Source: CAZJNX01 sp964547415 (lineage in GTDB: Bacteria; Pseudomonadota; Alphaproteobacteria; Rhizobiales; Amorphaceae). From it: DNA of 47,638 nt. The stretch lies in the NCBI GenBank assembly GCA_964547415.1, contig CAZJNX010000005.1, positions 1 through 47,638 on the forward strand, given 5' to 3'. Below, piece by piece: positions 39,944-47,638 of this stretch (position 1 is the stretch's first letter; each line of letters begins with the position of its first letter). The position numbers and the translations under genes are program-made. Under the pieces are notes generated by a model. It was not told the origin of the DNA. It ran no database searches and worked only from the letters and a program-made list of their open reading frames with translations.

Positions 39944-40638
39944 GGGCCGCCGATCCTGCGGGCGATGCGGCGGGCGAGGAGCTCCGAGGCGATCACCGCC
40001 CCCATGGACACGACGACGGACACGACGACGAGGCGGAAGGCCTGCGGCTCGCCCCCCGGCACCTGGAGGAAGGCGTAGATGGCGGACGGGATGGTCCGCG
40101 TTTCGCCGGGGATGGAGGACACGAAGGTGATGGTGGCGCCGAACTCGCCCATGGCCTTGGCGAAGGCGAGGACGGCGCCCGCGAGGATCCCGGGCAGGAT
40201 CAGCGGCAGGGTCACGAGGAGGAAGGTGAGGACGCGGTTCGCGCCCAGGGTGCCGGCCGCCTCCTCGAGGCGCACGTCGACGGCCTCGATGGCGAGCCGG
40301 ATCGCCCGGACCATCAGGGGAAAGCCCATGACGGCGGCCGCGAGCGCCGCGCCCGCCCAGGAGAAGGCGAGGACGATGCCGAACGTCTCCTCCAGGAACG
40401 AGCCGATCGGCCCCCGCCGCCCGAACAGGACGAGGAGGACGTATCCCGTCACTACCGGCGGCAGCACGAGGGGCAACAGGACGAGGCCCGACAGGATCGC
40501 CTTGCCGGGAAAGTCGGCGCGGGCGAGCACCCAGGCGAGGAGGATGCCCGGCGGCAGGCTGAGGAGTGTCGCCCAGAACGACACGCGCAGGGAGAGCGCG
40601 ACCGCCGTCCACTCCTCCGGTCCCAGGAGCGCGCCCAC
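39940..40638 (-). CDS. modB: Molybdate ABC transporter permease ModB
   Basis: A 232-residue inner-membrane permease with five to six hydrophobic segments. The ATPase-docking EAA loop reads EEAAGTLGANRVLTFLLVTL (about 128-147), followed by LPGILAGAVLAFAKAMGEFG and the ModB-type GATITFVSSIPGETRTIPSA. The GTG at 40638 is chosen because it follows GGGGAGG and begins the usual ModB start (a short polar stretch before WTAVALSLRVSF). Overlaps modC by four bases. Confidence 0.93.
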   Translation of the reverse strand: MGALLGPEEWTAVALSLRVSFWATLLSLPPGILLAWVLARADFPGKAILSGLVLLPLVLPPVVTGYVLLVLFGRRGPIGSFLEETFGIVLAFSWAGAALAAAVMGFPLMVRAIRLAIEAVDVRLEEAAGTLGANRVLTFLLVTLPLILPGILAGAVLAFAKAMGEFGATITFVSSIPGETRTIPSAIYAFLQVPGGEPQAFRLVVVSVVVSMGAVIASELLARRIARRIGGP

Positions 40639-41606
40639 GGGTGCCTCCCCCTCAGCCGCCGTACCCGCCCGACGGAGCGCTGCCGGTCGCGACCGGCGGC
40701 GGCGCGGCGGCGGGCGCGCGCGCACCCCGTCCGCGGTGAGCGTCACCGCTCGCCGGCGGAAGGCCGGACGGCAGCCCTTTCCGCCGCACCCGGCGCTCCG
40801 GTCCGGGGGTGCGCGTGGGGGAGGCGATGCGGGAGCGCGTCGCATCCGCCGCCATCGGCGCCGCGCAGGAGTGGCCCGGCGGAGCAGCGCGCCCGCCGGG
40901 CTGGAGCGCCGTCCCCGCGCGAGACGGCGCCGGAGCCGCGTTGCCGCCGGAGCGGGACCGGGCGGCGGGCCGCAGGTCGCCCGTGACCGGCGCCACGGAA
41001 GGCTCCGCGACTGTGGCGGCCGGTGGCGCCGGCCCGGGGCGGCGGCGGGCGTCGGGCGGTCCGGTCTCGATCCGCCCGCTTCGGCGGACTGCGTCGGGGG
41101 TCGCCACCAGGGGCGGAATCGGCGCCCGGATCATCGCCCGCCTCGCCGGAACGGGCGGCCCGAACCATTGCCCGCGCCGGGGGAGGCCGCACACCTCCCT
41201 CGCCCGCCGCGAAGTGCGGGCGGGAGGATCGGCACGGACACCGCCCGGAAGCGCCGGACGCCCGGCGCCCGCCTCCTGCTCGCGCGCCGCAGGACGCCCG
41301 CCCTCGGCCGGGACGTCGACGACGGCGTCGAAGGCTCGCCCGCCCCGCGCCAGGATGCCAACCGGTTCACCCCCGTTCCCGGCGCGGGTCCGTCCCGGCG
41401 CCGCCGGCGTCCGGCCTCCGGGCGATGCCGCCTCGCCGGTCCCCCGACGCCGCATGCGCGCATTTTCCCAGCACGGCTCCGACCACGTCATCCAAGACCT
41501 CTCCCACCGTCAGCCCTACCGGGTCGACCCGCCGGCCCCGCCGGACGCAGCCGCGGCCTGCAAGCCCCCGCATCCATCGGCGAGCGCAGGCCATGGCGGG
41601 CGTCCC
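40639..41606. other. 968-base noncoding interval between modA and modB
   Basis: A very GC-rich interval inside what is normally a compact modABC operon. No gene is supportable: frames on both strands are Arg/Pro/Gly/Ala-rich. A 75-codon minus-strand frame (41367-41594) has one plausible amphipathic stretch but Arg-rich ends and no ribosome-binding site. If modA and modBC share a transcript it must cross this interval; otherwise modB needs its own promoter here. None is clear. Confidence 0.55.
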
Positions 41607-42422
41607 TCAGTCGAGAATGGTGAAGCCCTGCCGCTCGAACGACGGGCGGGCGGCGTCCGAGGCGAGGAAGGCGAGGAAGGCGGCCGCGTCGGGATGGTCG
41701 CTCTCCGCGAGGCGCGCGACGGGGTAGACGATCGGTGCATGGGTTTCGGGCGGGAAGGTGCCGACCACGGTGACGCCGTCCTCCGCGGCGGCGTCCGTGG
41801 CGTAGACGATGCCATAGGGCGCCTCCCCGCGTGCGACGAGGGCGAGGGCCGCGCGCACGTTGTCTGCCTCGGCCACCTTCGGCCGCACCGCCTCCCACAC
41901 CCCGAGCGAGGTGAGCGCCTCCCGCCCGTAGATGCCGGCGGGCACGGCCTCCACGAGAGCCATGGCGAGGCGCTCCTCGCCGAGGAGGCCGGCAAGGTCG
42001 AAGCCCGGGGCGATCGCCACCGGCGCCGCCTCCTCGCCGTGGGCGACGAGCACGATGGCGTTGCCGAGGAGGTCGCAGCGCGTGCCCTCGGCGACGAGCC
42101 CGTCCGCCTCGAGGACGTCCATCCAGTCGACGTTCGCCGACATGAAGACGTCCGCGGGCGCCCCTTGCAGGATCTGCCGGGCGAGGGCGGAGCTTCCCGC
42201 GTAGGAAAGGGCGACCTCGCCGCCGGTGCGCTCGGCCCACAGGGCCGCCACGTCGTCCAGCGCGGTCTTGAGGCTCGCGGCGGCGAACACCACCACCGGC
42301 TCCGCGGCCACGGCCGGCCGCGCCGCATTGGCGACGACGGCGAGCGCGACCGCCGCGAGGACGGCGGCCCTCCTCGCGGCGAACCGGCGCGGGCCGCCCC
42401 CCTTCCTTTCCCGCTCATCCAT
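41607..42422 (-). CDS. modA: Molybdate ABC transporter periplasmic binding protein ModA
   Basis: A 271-residue oxyanion-binding protein. Residues 1-40 form a signal peptide with a long n-region, cleaved after VAA. The mature start EPVVVFAAASLKTALDDVAA contains the first ligand loop (Ser50), and YAGSSALARQIL the second; GAPADVFMSANVDWMDVLEA is a ModA hallmark. Captures molybdate (or tungstate) for ModBC, feeding molybdenum cofactor synthesis. A ModE-like box lies 13 bases upstream of the start at 42422. Confidence 0.93.
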   Translation of the reverse strand: MDERERKGGGPRRFAARRAAVLAAVALAVVANAARPAVAAEPVVVFAAASLKTALDDVAALWAERTGGEVALSYAGSSALARQILQGAPADVFMSANVDWMDVLEADGLVAEGTRCDLLGNAIVLVAHGEEAAPVAIAPGFDLAGLLGEERLAMALVEAVPAGIYGREALTSLGVWEAVRPKVAEADNVRAALALVARGEAPYGIVYATDAAAEDGVTVVGTFPPETHAPIVYPVARLAESDHPDAAAFLAFLASDAARPSFERQGFTILD

Positions 42423-42435
42423 GGCGGCCCCCTGT

Positions 42436-42459
42436 CGATATATCTCACCGGACATAACG
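42436..42459 (-). promoter_or_regulatory. ModE-like molybdate-response box upstream of modA
   Basis: CGATATAT-N8-ACATAACG on the plus strand: an imperfect inverted repeat (six of eight arm positions pair) spanning 24 bases, the size and arm sequence of known ModE operators. It ends 13 bases before modA, where a repressor would block transcription when molybdate is plentiful. No modE gene is in the window. Confidence 0.6.
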
Positions 42460-42807
42460 CACGGTATGCCCACGGCGGCGGGAAGTGCAAGCACGATCTT
42501 CCGCGCGAAGGGAGCCGGTCGCAGGGGATGACCCCCTCGGCGCACAGGGGGCTCGGGACGTCTCGGGAGGCGTGCGCCCGGGAGGCGACGGCGCGCGAGC
42601 CCGGCACGATCGGCCCCGCCTTCCTCGACCGGCGCACGCTGCGCCACCCGGGTGCGGATAGGGGCCAGCCCGCCCGAACGACCACGAGATGGCGTTCGGC
42701 CGGCTCGACGTGCCGGCCGGTTTCGCCCGGGCGACGGCACGGCGGCCTCCTCGGGGCGCGCCCGCGGCCGGGGAAGGCGATCGGCGCGCCTCGGCTTCGG
42801 CACGGGG
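42460..42807. other. Noncoding interval between modA and the exonuclease gene
   Basis: About 350 bases between two minus-strand genes. It should hold the modA promoter (near the ModE-like box) and the end of the symporter-exonuclease transcript. I see no gene and no strong hairpin in it. Confidence 0.55.
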
Positions 42808-44322
42808 TCAGCGGACGCCCCGGTGCCGGCGGCTCGCGGCGAGGGCGTCGGCGAGGGTGACGACGCCGCGCTCCTTCAGCATCGGGACGAGGCGTTCCAG
42901 GATCCGCGCCGTCGCCACCGCGTCGCCGAGGGCGGTGTGGCGGGCGGCACCGTCGATCGGGACGCCGAGCCGCTCGGCGAGCTCGTCGAGGCCGAGGCTC
43001 GCCGCCTCGCCGAACAGGACCGCCGACAGGAGGATCGTGTCGAGCACCGGCTGGCGGATCCGCGTGCCGATGGCGCCCGCGTGGCGCTCGAAGCAGGCGA
43101 GGTCGAACGGGGCGTTGTGGGCGACGAGGACGGCGCCCTCGGAAAAGGCGAGGAAGGCACGGCCCGCCTCGGCGATGGTCGGGGCGCCCGCGACGCGCTC
43201 GCTGGTGATGCCGTGGATGCGGGCCGAGGTGGCCGGGATCGGCCGCCCGGGATCCACCAGCGTGTCGAACACCTCCGCCGCCAGCACCCGCCCGTTGAGC
43301 ATCCGGACCGCGCCGATCTGGACGATCTCGTCGCCCCGCTCCGGATAGAGGCCGGTGGTCTCCGTGTCGAAGACGACCATCGGGAGGGCGTCGAGGGGCA
43401 CCGCGTTCGGATCGGGCGCGGGCGCGGCGGCGAGGACACTGAAGTCGTAGAGGAGGAGCGCCCCCTCCCCGCCCGGTCGCGCCGCCACGGGGCGCTGCCG
43501 CCGCTCCGCCCCGGCCTCCGGCCCGGTTTCGGCCTCGCCGTCCGGCTCGAGGAAGAGGACGAGGCCCTCCTCGCCGGCGCCCGCCCGCCCGGTCCGGGGT
43601 GCGGGCAGCGGCGCCGCGCCCATCCTGACGCCCGCGGCCCGCCCGGGGGCCGTGCCGCCCGCCCCGCCGCCCGCGTCGAGGACTGGCGGCAGCGGCCGGC
43701 CGAGACCGACGACCGTGGAGCCGCCGAGGAGGGCGAGCGCGCGCCCGTTGTAAAGGGCGATGCGCCGCTCCGCCGAACAGGCGACCACGCCCACCGGCGC
43801 CCGCTCCAGGATCGCCGCGAGGCGGGCGTTCTCGGCCGCGAGCCGCTCCGTCTCCCGCGCCACCGCCTCGTCCACCGCCGTGCGGGTCCTCTCGAGGTTG
43901 CTGGCGACCGCCGTGACCGCCGGGGCGAGGTCCCCGAGGTAGCGCGCCGAGCGCCCGTCGATCCGCGTCGGGGCGCCGGCGTGGGCCTTTGCCCGCAGGT
44001 CCGCGGCAAGGGCGAGGAGCGGGCGGGCCACGTGCTCGTCGAACAGGAGCCAGACGGCGGTCACCAGGCCGAGGATGAGAAAGATCGCGATGGCGGCGGT
44101 CGCCGCGAAGGCGGAGGCGGGGTCGAGCACCGCCAGCCGCGCGTGGCCGAAGGCGGCCGCCCCCGCCACGATCGCCGCCGAGCCGGCCGCGATCAGCGCG
44201 AAGAAGAGAAAGACGCGCAGCCGCAGCCCGAGCCGCTCGAGCCCGCGCGCCCCCTCCCCGCCCGTCAGCCTGTTGTCCGCCGCCCCCGCGGCGACCGTCA
44301 TGCCGTGTTCTTGGTCGTTCAT
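42808..44322 (-). CDS. Membrane-anchored PAS/DnaQ-type 3'-5' exonuclease
   Basis: A 504-residue protein that joins a sensor-like front half to a nuclease. Two membrane helices (about 37-59 and 71-95), a HAMP/coiled-coil-like linker (about 96-172), a short PAS-like domain (about 173-260, ILERAPVGVVACSAERRIAL) and a C-terminal DEDDh exonuclease (about 315-480) with DTETTG (Asp319, Glu321), AHNAPFD (Asp407), and H462/D467 in RHTALGDA. All catalytic residues are present. The ATG at 44322 follows GGGGAGGG. It lies in a cluster with a sodium:solute symporter and a CBS/DUF294 protein. Confidence 0.88.
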   Translation of the reverse strand: MNDQEHGMTVAAGAADNRLTGGEGARGLERLGLRLRVFLFFALIAAGSAAIVAGAAAFGHARLAVLDPASAFAATAAIAIFLILGLVTAVWLLFDEHVARPLLALAADLRAKAHAGAPTRIDGRSARYLGDLAPAVTAVASNLERTRTAVDEAVARETERLAAENARLAAILERAPVGVVACSAERRIALYNGRALALLGGSTVVGLGRPLPPVLDAGGGAGGTAPGRAAGVRMGAAPLPAPRTGRAGAGEEGLVLFLEPDGEAETGPEAGAERRQRPVAARPGGEGALLLYDFSVLAAAPAPDPNAVPLDALPMVVFDTETTGLYPERGDEIVQIGAVRMLNGRVLAAEVFDTLVDPGRPIPATSARIHGITSERVAGAPTIAEAGRAFLAFSEGAVLVAHNAPFDLACFERHAGAIGTRIRQPVLDTILLSAVLFGEAASLGLDELAERLGVPIDGAARHTALGDAVATARILERLVPMLKERGVVTLADALAASRRHRGVR

Positions 44323-44342
44323 CGGCACCCTCCCCGGGAGTC

Positions 44343-44864
44343 TCAAACCTCCCTGCAGACGATGGAGCGCACCGGGTCGGCGCGCCCGATCGGGACCCAG
44401 TCGACGCCTTCGGGCGTGCCGTCGGCGTCGAAGGACACGTCCGGCGGCAGGACGGCCTGCCGCCCGTCCACGCAGTCGACGAGAAGGCGGACCTTGCGGG
44501 TGGGCGTGTGCCGGGCGAGGAGGTAGAGGTCCACCATGACCTGCCCGGGCAGCGCCTCGTTGGTCCGCGCGGAGGCGACGTCCACCGCGGAAAAGCGGTT
44601 CACGAACGGGGCGGCGTAGGTCCAGGGGCGGAACCAGGCCGGTTCGCCCGCCGTGCGCGCCACCTCCACCCCCTCGGGAAGCGCCGCGGCCGTCCGCCCG
44701 AACCAGGCGTACTCGCCGTAGATGGTGAAGGCGATGATGCCGATGCCCGCCGCGGCGGGCGGCACGAAGCGCGGCAGGCGGTTGCCGGTGAGCCGCCGCG
44801 CGAGCATGGCGAGGCCGAAGGCGCCGAAGCCCACCGCCACCGCCGCCACGAACTCGATCAGCAT
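44343..44864 (-). CDS. Small membrane-anchored hypothetical protein
   Basis: A 173-residue protein of unknown function. Two N-terminal membrane helices (about 3-22 and 35-52) are followed by a soluble domain of about 120 residues with AWFRPWTYAAPFVNRFSAVD, VMVDLYLLARHTPTRKVRLL and a conserved-looking VDCVDGR. The start at 44864 follows GGAGGGG. It lies 20 bases before the exonuclease gene and 64 after the DUF294 gene on the same strand, so it belongs to that cluster. Confidence 0.75.
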   Translation of the reverse strand: MLIEFVAAVAVGFGAFGLAMLARRLTGNRLPRFVPPAAAGIGIIAFTIYGEYAWFGRTAAALPEGVEVARTAGEPAWFRPWTYAAPFVNRFSAVDVASARTNEALPGQVMVDLYLLARHTPTRKVRLLVDCVDGRQAVLPPDVSFDADGTPEGVDWVPIGRADPVRSIVCREV

Positions 44865-44928
44865 GGGGCCCCTCCAGCGATCGCGGGACACTCGCCGATG
44901 GGGGCCGCCGGGTCCACGGGCGCCCCCG

Positions 44929-46758
44929 TCACAGCGCCGCCGACCGGCCGTAGCCGAGCGCGGACTGCATCGTCTTCACCACGACGAAGGCGTTGCGCAG
45001 GTGGCTGCGGTCGAGGTCGGTGAGGGACGAGGGGCTCACGTAGTTGTCGGGCCTGCGGCCCGCGCGCACGCAGGCGGCCTGGTGCTGCAGGCGCGTGTCG
45101 GCGATGAGGTCGTAGGCGGCGAGGAGGTCCCGCCCGCCGCTCTCGCTCACGATGCCCGCCTCGGCCGCCTCGCAGAGGCGCAGCCGCGTGTTGACCGGCT
45201 GGATGCGCCCGCGAATCGCGTAGACGCGGGCGAGGTCCACCACCGGGACCACCCCCTGCAGCTTCAGGTCCACCGTGTTCTTGTGCTCGCCCGAACGGAT
45301 GGTCGCCACCTTGCCGAGGAGGCCGAGCGGCGGGGTGTGGCCGACCGAGTTGGCGATCATGTGGGCGAGGAAGATGGAATTGCGGGAGGCCTCCTCCAGC
45401 GTCTCGGTGATGACGCCCTCGAGGAGGGTCGTCTCCCCGCCGATGGCCCGCAGGTCGAACATCACCGAGGCGAGCATCTGCGCCATCGGGTCGGGCCTTG
45501 CGATCCAGCCGCGGAAATACTCGCGCCAGGTGGCGACGGGCTGCCGCCAGCGCGGGTTCGTCGCCATCATCTCGCCCGGGCAAAGGACGTAGCCGCACCG
45601 GGCGAGACCGGAACACACGAACTCCGCGAGGGCGGCGAACCAGGGCGCGTCGGCCTCCGTCACGGCGTCGTCGATGAACAGGCAGTTGTCCTGGTCCGAC
45701 ACGCCGGTCTGCTCCTGCCGGCCCTGGCTGCCGCAGGCGAGCCACAGGTAGGGCACCGGCGGGGGCCCGAGCTCGGCCTCGGCGAGGCGCAAGAGGCGGC
45801 GGGTCGCCGCGTCCGCCACGTCGGTGACGAGGCGGGTCGTCACGTCGTGCCGGTTGCCCGCCTCCACGAGGCGCGCGAGCAGCTCCGGCACCCGCGCCAC
45901 CACGGCGGCGAGGGCATCGACGTCCCGCGCGCCCACGATCCCGGCGACGAGCTGGCCCGAGGAGACGGCCTGGTGGCGGGTGAGGTCGCTCTGGGTGACG
46001 ATGCCCACGGGCTTTCCCTCGTCGACCACGGGCAGGTGGCCGATCCGCCGCTCGAGCATCTGGTGGAGAACGTCGGTGCCGATGGCCGACGGCGGCAGGC
46101 CGAGGGGCCGCGCCGTCATCACCTCGCGCACGGGCGTGTCCGGCGACAGGCCCGCGGCGATGACGCGGCGGGCCAGGTCGCCGGTGGTGAGCATGCCGAC
46201 GAGCCGCGCCTCGCCGTCCGTCACGAGGACGCACGACACGTTATGCTCGGCCATGAGGGCGGCCGCGCGTCGGGCCGGGTCGTCGGGGCCGCAGGCGATC
46301 GGCGAGGGGGACATGAGCTCGGCGATCGGGATGCCGGCGAGGTCCCGCACCCGCCCGGCGTCGGGGCGCGAGCGGTCGAAGAAGCGGCGGAAAGCGGGCT
46401 CGGCCGCCATCAGGTGGGAAAACCGCTCGGCCGGCAGGAGGAGGAGGCGCGCCCCCTCCTCCATCGCCTTCGCCGTGGTGGCCGCGCGCCCGTCCACGAG
46501 GAGGCCGCGCTCGCCGAAGGAGTTGCCCCGCCCGAGGAGCGAGATGAGGTTGCCGGCCGGGTCGCGCACCTCCACCGTCCCCTCGAGGACGACGTAGAGC
46601 CCGTCGAGGGGCTCGCCGTGGGTGTACACCGGCTCGTGCGGGCCGAGGTCGCGGCGCTGCATCGCCTCGGCCACCCGCGCCCGCTCGTCTCCGGGCAGGG
46701 CGTCGTAGGGGTGGCGGGCGGTCAGGAAGGCGAGGGTCTCGAGCGCCTGTTCGTCCAT
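44929..46758 (-). CDS. cNMP-binding/CBS/DUF294 nucleotidyltransferase-like signalling protein
   Basis: A 609-residue cytoplasmic protein with four modules: cyclic-nucleotide-binding domain (about 20-130, FGERGLLVDGRAATTAKA), CBS pair (about 145-265, two VG-[IM]-[LV]-T turns), DUF294 nucleotidyltransferase-like domain with GSQGRQEQTGVSDQDN (343-358; Asp355 and Asp357 as metal ligands) and a DUF294 C-terminal helical substrate-binding domain (about 440-600). Proteins of this layout regulate or modify a partner in symporter clusters; reaction unknown. The active-site GS and DxD are present. Confidence 0.9.
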   Translation of the reverse strand: MDEQALETLAFLTARHPYDALPGDERARVAEAMQRRDLGPHEPVYTHGEPLDGLYVVLEGTVEVRDPAGNLISLLGRGNSFGERGLLVDGRAATTAKAMEEGARLLLLPAERFSHLMAAEPAFRRFFDRSRPDAGRVRDLAGIPIAELMSPSPIACGPDDPARRAAALMAEHNVSCVLVTDGEARLVGMLTTGDLARRVIAAGLSPDTPVREVMTARPLGLPPSAIGTDVLHQMLERRIGHLPVVDEGKPVGIVTQSDLTRHQAVSSGQLVAGIVGARDVDALAAVVARVPELLARLVEAGNRHDVTTRLVTDVADAATRRLLRLAEAELGPPPVPYLWLACGSQGRQEQTGVSDQDNCLFIDDAVTEADAPWFAALAEFVCSGLARCGYVLCPGEMMATNPRWRQPVATWREYFRGWIARPDPMAQMLASVMFDLRAIGGETTLLEGVITETLEEASRNSIFLAHMIANSVGHTPPLGLLGKVATIRSGEHKNTVDLKLQGVVPVVDLARVYAIRGRIQPVNTRLRLCEAAEAGIVSESGGRDLLAAYDLIADTRLQHQAACVRAGRRPDNYVSPSSLTDLDRSHLRNAFVVVKTMQSALGYGRSAAL

Positions 46759-46890
46759 CCGGTCCTCGAAGGTCGCGGGCGGCGCGGCGGATCCGTGCCG
46801 CCGGCCGCCCGGTCGTGCGGGCCCCCGCGTGCGGCGGGCCCGCCTGTCGTTCGTCCGGCGACGCCGGCCGCGCCGGCGCCGCCGGTCCGG

Positions 46891-47637
46891 TCAGTGGGCG
46901 GAGGCCGCTCCCGCCCCCCGCGGCACGCGGATGCTCTCCACGAGTTCCTGGATCTCCCGCGGCGGCTCGGCCGTCGCCCGCGACACGAGGATCGCCGTGG
47001 CGAAGTTGAGGAGCGCGCCCACCGCCCCGATCGACAGGGGCGAGATGCCGAACACCCAGTATTCCGGCGTGTCGGGCAGGAAGGCGGTGCCGGGGATGAA
47101 CAGCCAGCCCTTGTAGGTGAAGATGTAGACCAGCGTGAAGATCAACCCGACCAACATCCCCGAGACGGCGCCCACGTTGTTTACCCGCTTGGTGAAGATG
47201 CCCATCATCAACACGGGGAAGATGGAGGCCGCCGCGATGCCGAAGGCGAGCGCCACCGTCTGTGCCGCGAAGCCTGGTGGATTGAGCCCCAGATAGGTGG
47301 CGACGACGATCGCCGCCGCCATCGCTATTCGGGCTGCGAGCAGTTCCCCCCGTTCCGATATCCTGGGGTTCAGCGCGCCCTTGATGAGATCGTGGCTGAC
47401 CGCGGAGGAGATGGCGAGGAGGAGGCCCGCCGCCGTCGACAGCGCCGCCGCGAGACCGCCCGCCGCCACCAGCGCGATCACCCAGCCCGGCAGGTTGGCG
47501 ATCTCCGGGTTGGCGAGGACGAGGATGTCGCGGTTGACGACGAGCTCGTTGCCTTCCCAGCCCCGCTCGGCCGCCTCGGCGTCGAAGGCGGGGTTCGCCG
47601 AGTTGTAGTACTGGATCCGCCCGTCGTCGTTGAGGTC
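46891..47637 (-). CDS. Sodium:solute symporter (SSS family, acetate-permease-like), 5' end outside window
   Basis: The C-terminal 248 residues of a sodium:solute symporter; the frame is open to the window edge. Visible are a polar loop (RIQYYNSANPAFDAEAAERG), then membrane segments with GGLAAALSTAAGLLLAISSA (the family core signature), KRVNNVGAVSGMLVGLIFTL and ISPLSIGAVGALLNFATAIL, and a polar C-tail. Resembles the VC_2705-type symporters that accompany DUF294 and exonuclease genes and import small organic acids such as acetate. The next gene is 132 bases downstream. Confidence 0.9.
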   Translation of the reverse strand, partial: DLNDDGRIQYYNSANPAFDAEAAERGWEGNELVVNRDILVLANPEIANLPGWVIALVAAGGLAAALSTAAGLLLAISSAVSHDLIKGALNPRISERGELLAARIAMAAAIVVATYLGLNPPGFAAQTVALAFGIAAASIFPVLMMGIFTKRVNNVGAVSGMLVGLIFTLVYIFTYKGWLFIPGTAFLPDTPEYWVFGISPLSIGAVGALLNFATAILVSRATAEPPREIQELVESIRVPRGAGAASAH

Positions 47638-47638
47638 G

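Noticed and set aside
41367..41594. A 75-codon minus-strand frame in the mod spacer with a VGLTVGEVLDDVVGAVLGK segment
   Set aside because: Only the middle looks protein-like; both ends are Arg-rich and no ribosome-binding site precedes the start. Kept as a note only.

Overview
The window is very GC-rich chromosomal DNA with dense, operonic coding and strong third-position GC, so every real gene casts long shadow reading frames. Gene content points to an alphaproteobacterium: an Aat of the alphaproteobacterial type, a coaD-peptidylprolyl isomerase-queA-tgt cluster, the UgpBAEC transporter, DUF3618/holin-like stress genes, and promoter elements of the EcfG (general stress sigma factor) type. 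Order and family cannot be fixed from the sequence alone. I saw no rRNA, tRNA, CRISPR array, phage or insertion sequence. One run of ten N marks an assembly gap inside queA.

Layout. 1-3959 (+): end of aat, a DUF3445 heme-dependent demethylase-like gene, an ABC1/UbiB-family kinase-like gene and a four-cysteine hypothetical gene. 3984-6219 (+): an EcfG-type promoter followed by CBS-pair, DUF2267, cupin and double PRC-barrel genes. 6263-9499 (+): an uncharacterised protein, a degenerate HhH-GPD protein and a thiamine-pyrophosphate enzyme. 9683-13933 (+): ugpBAEC, uptake of sn-glycerol-3-phosphate. 14039-14479 (+): a secreted DUF4864 protein converging on the minus-strand operon coaD-PPIase-queA-tgt (17867 down to 14446), which joins CoA synthesis with queuosine tRNA modification. 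Its Tgt lacks three of the four usual zinc ligands.

18348-18659 is a small secreted protein. 23640 down to 18850 is an unusual minus-strand operon: an Ntn-type penicillin acylase family amidase, a GH3-family acyl-amido synthetase and a serine dienelactone-hydrolase-like enzyme. 23865-27934 is an envelope-stress island: a secreted EF-hand/nonapeptide-repeat/PRC-barrel protein on the minus strand faces a plus-strand set (a 24-residue membrane microprotein, an Ala-rich membrane protein, a holin-like protein and a DUF3618 protein). Both directions have an EcfG-type GGAAC-N16-CGTT promoter, and a third stands in front of the CBS gene at 4097, so the window holds at least three promoters of one likely general-stress regulon.

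28637-29422 (-) is a YgjP/DUF45 metalloprotease-like gene. 34738 down to 29712 is a tripartite tricarboxylate transporter operon (tctC-tctB-tctA) with a quinone oxidoreductase and a GntR/FCD regulator. An aldehyde dehydrogenase (34969-36486, -) diverges from a second GntR/FCD regulator (36652-37380, +). 37609-38655 (+) is a di-heme cytochrome c peroxidase behind a perfect FNR-type box. modA, modB and modC (42422 down to 38852, -) import molybdate behind a ModE-like box, with a 968-base noncoding interval between modA and modB. 47637 down to 42808 is a conserved-type cluster: a sodium:solute symporter (cut by the window edge), a cNMP/CBS/DUF294 nucleotidyltransferase-like protein, a small membrane protein and a membrane-anchored PAS plus DnaQ-type exonuclease.
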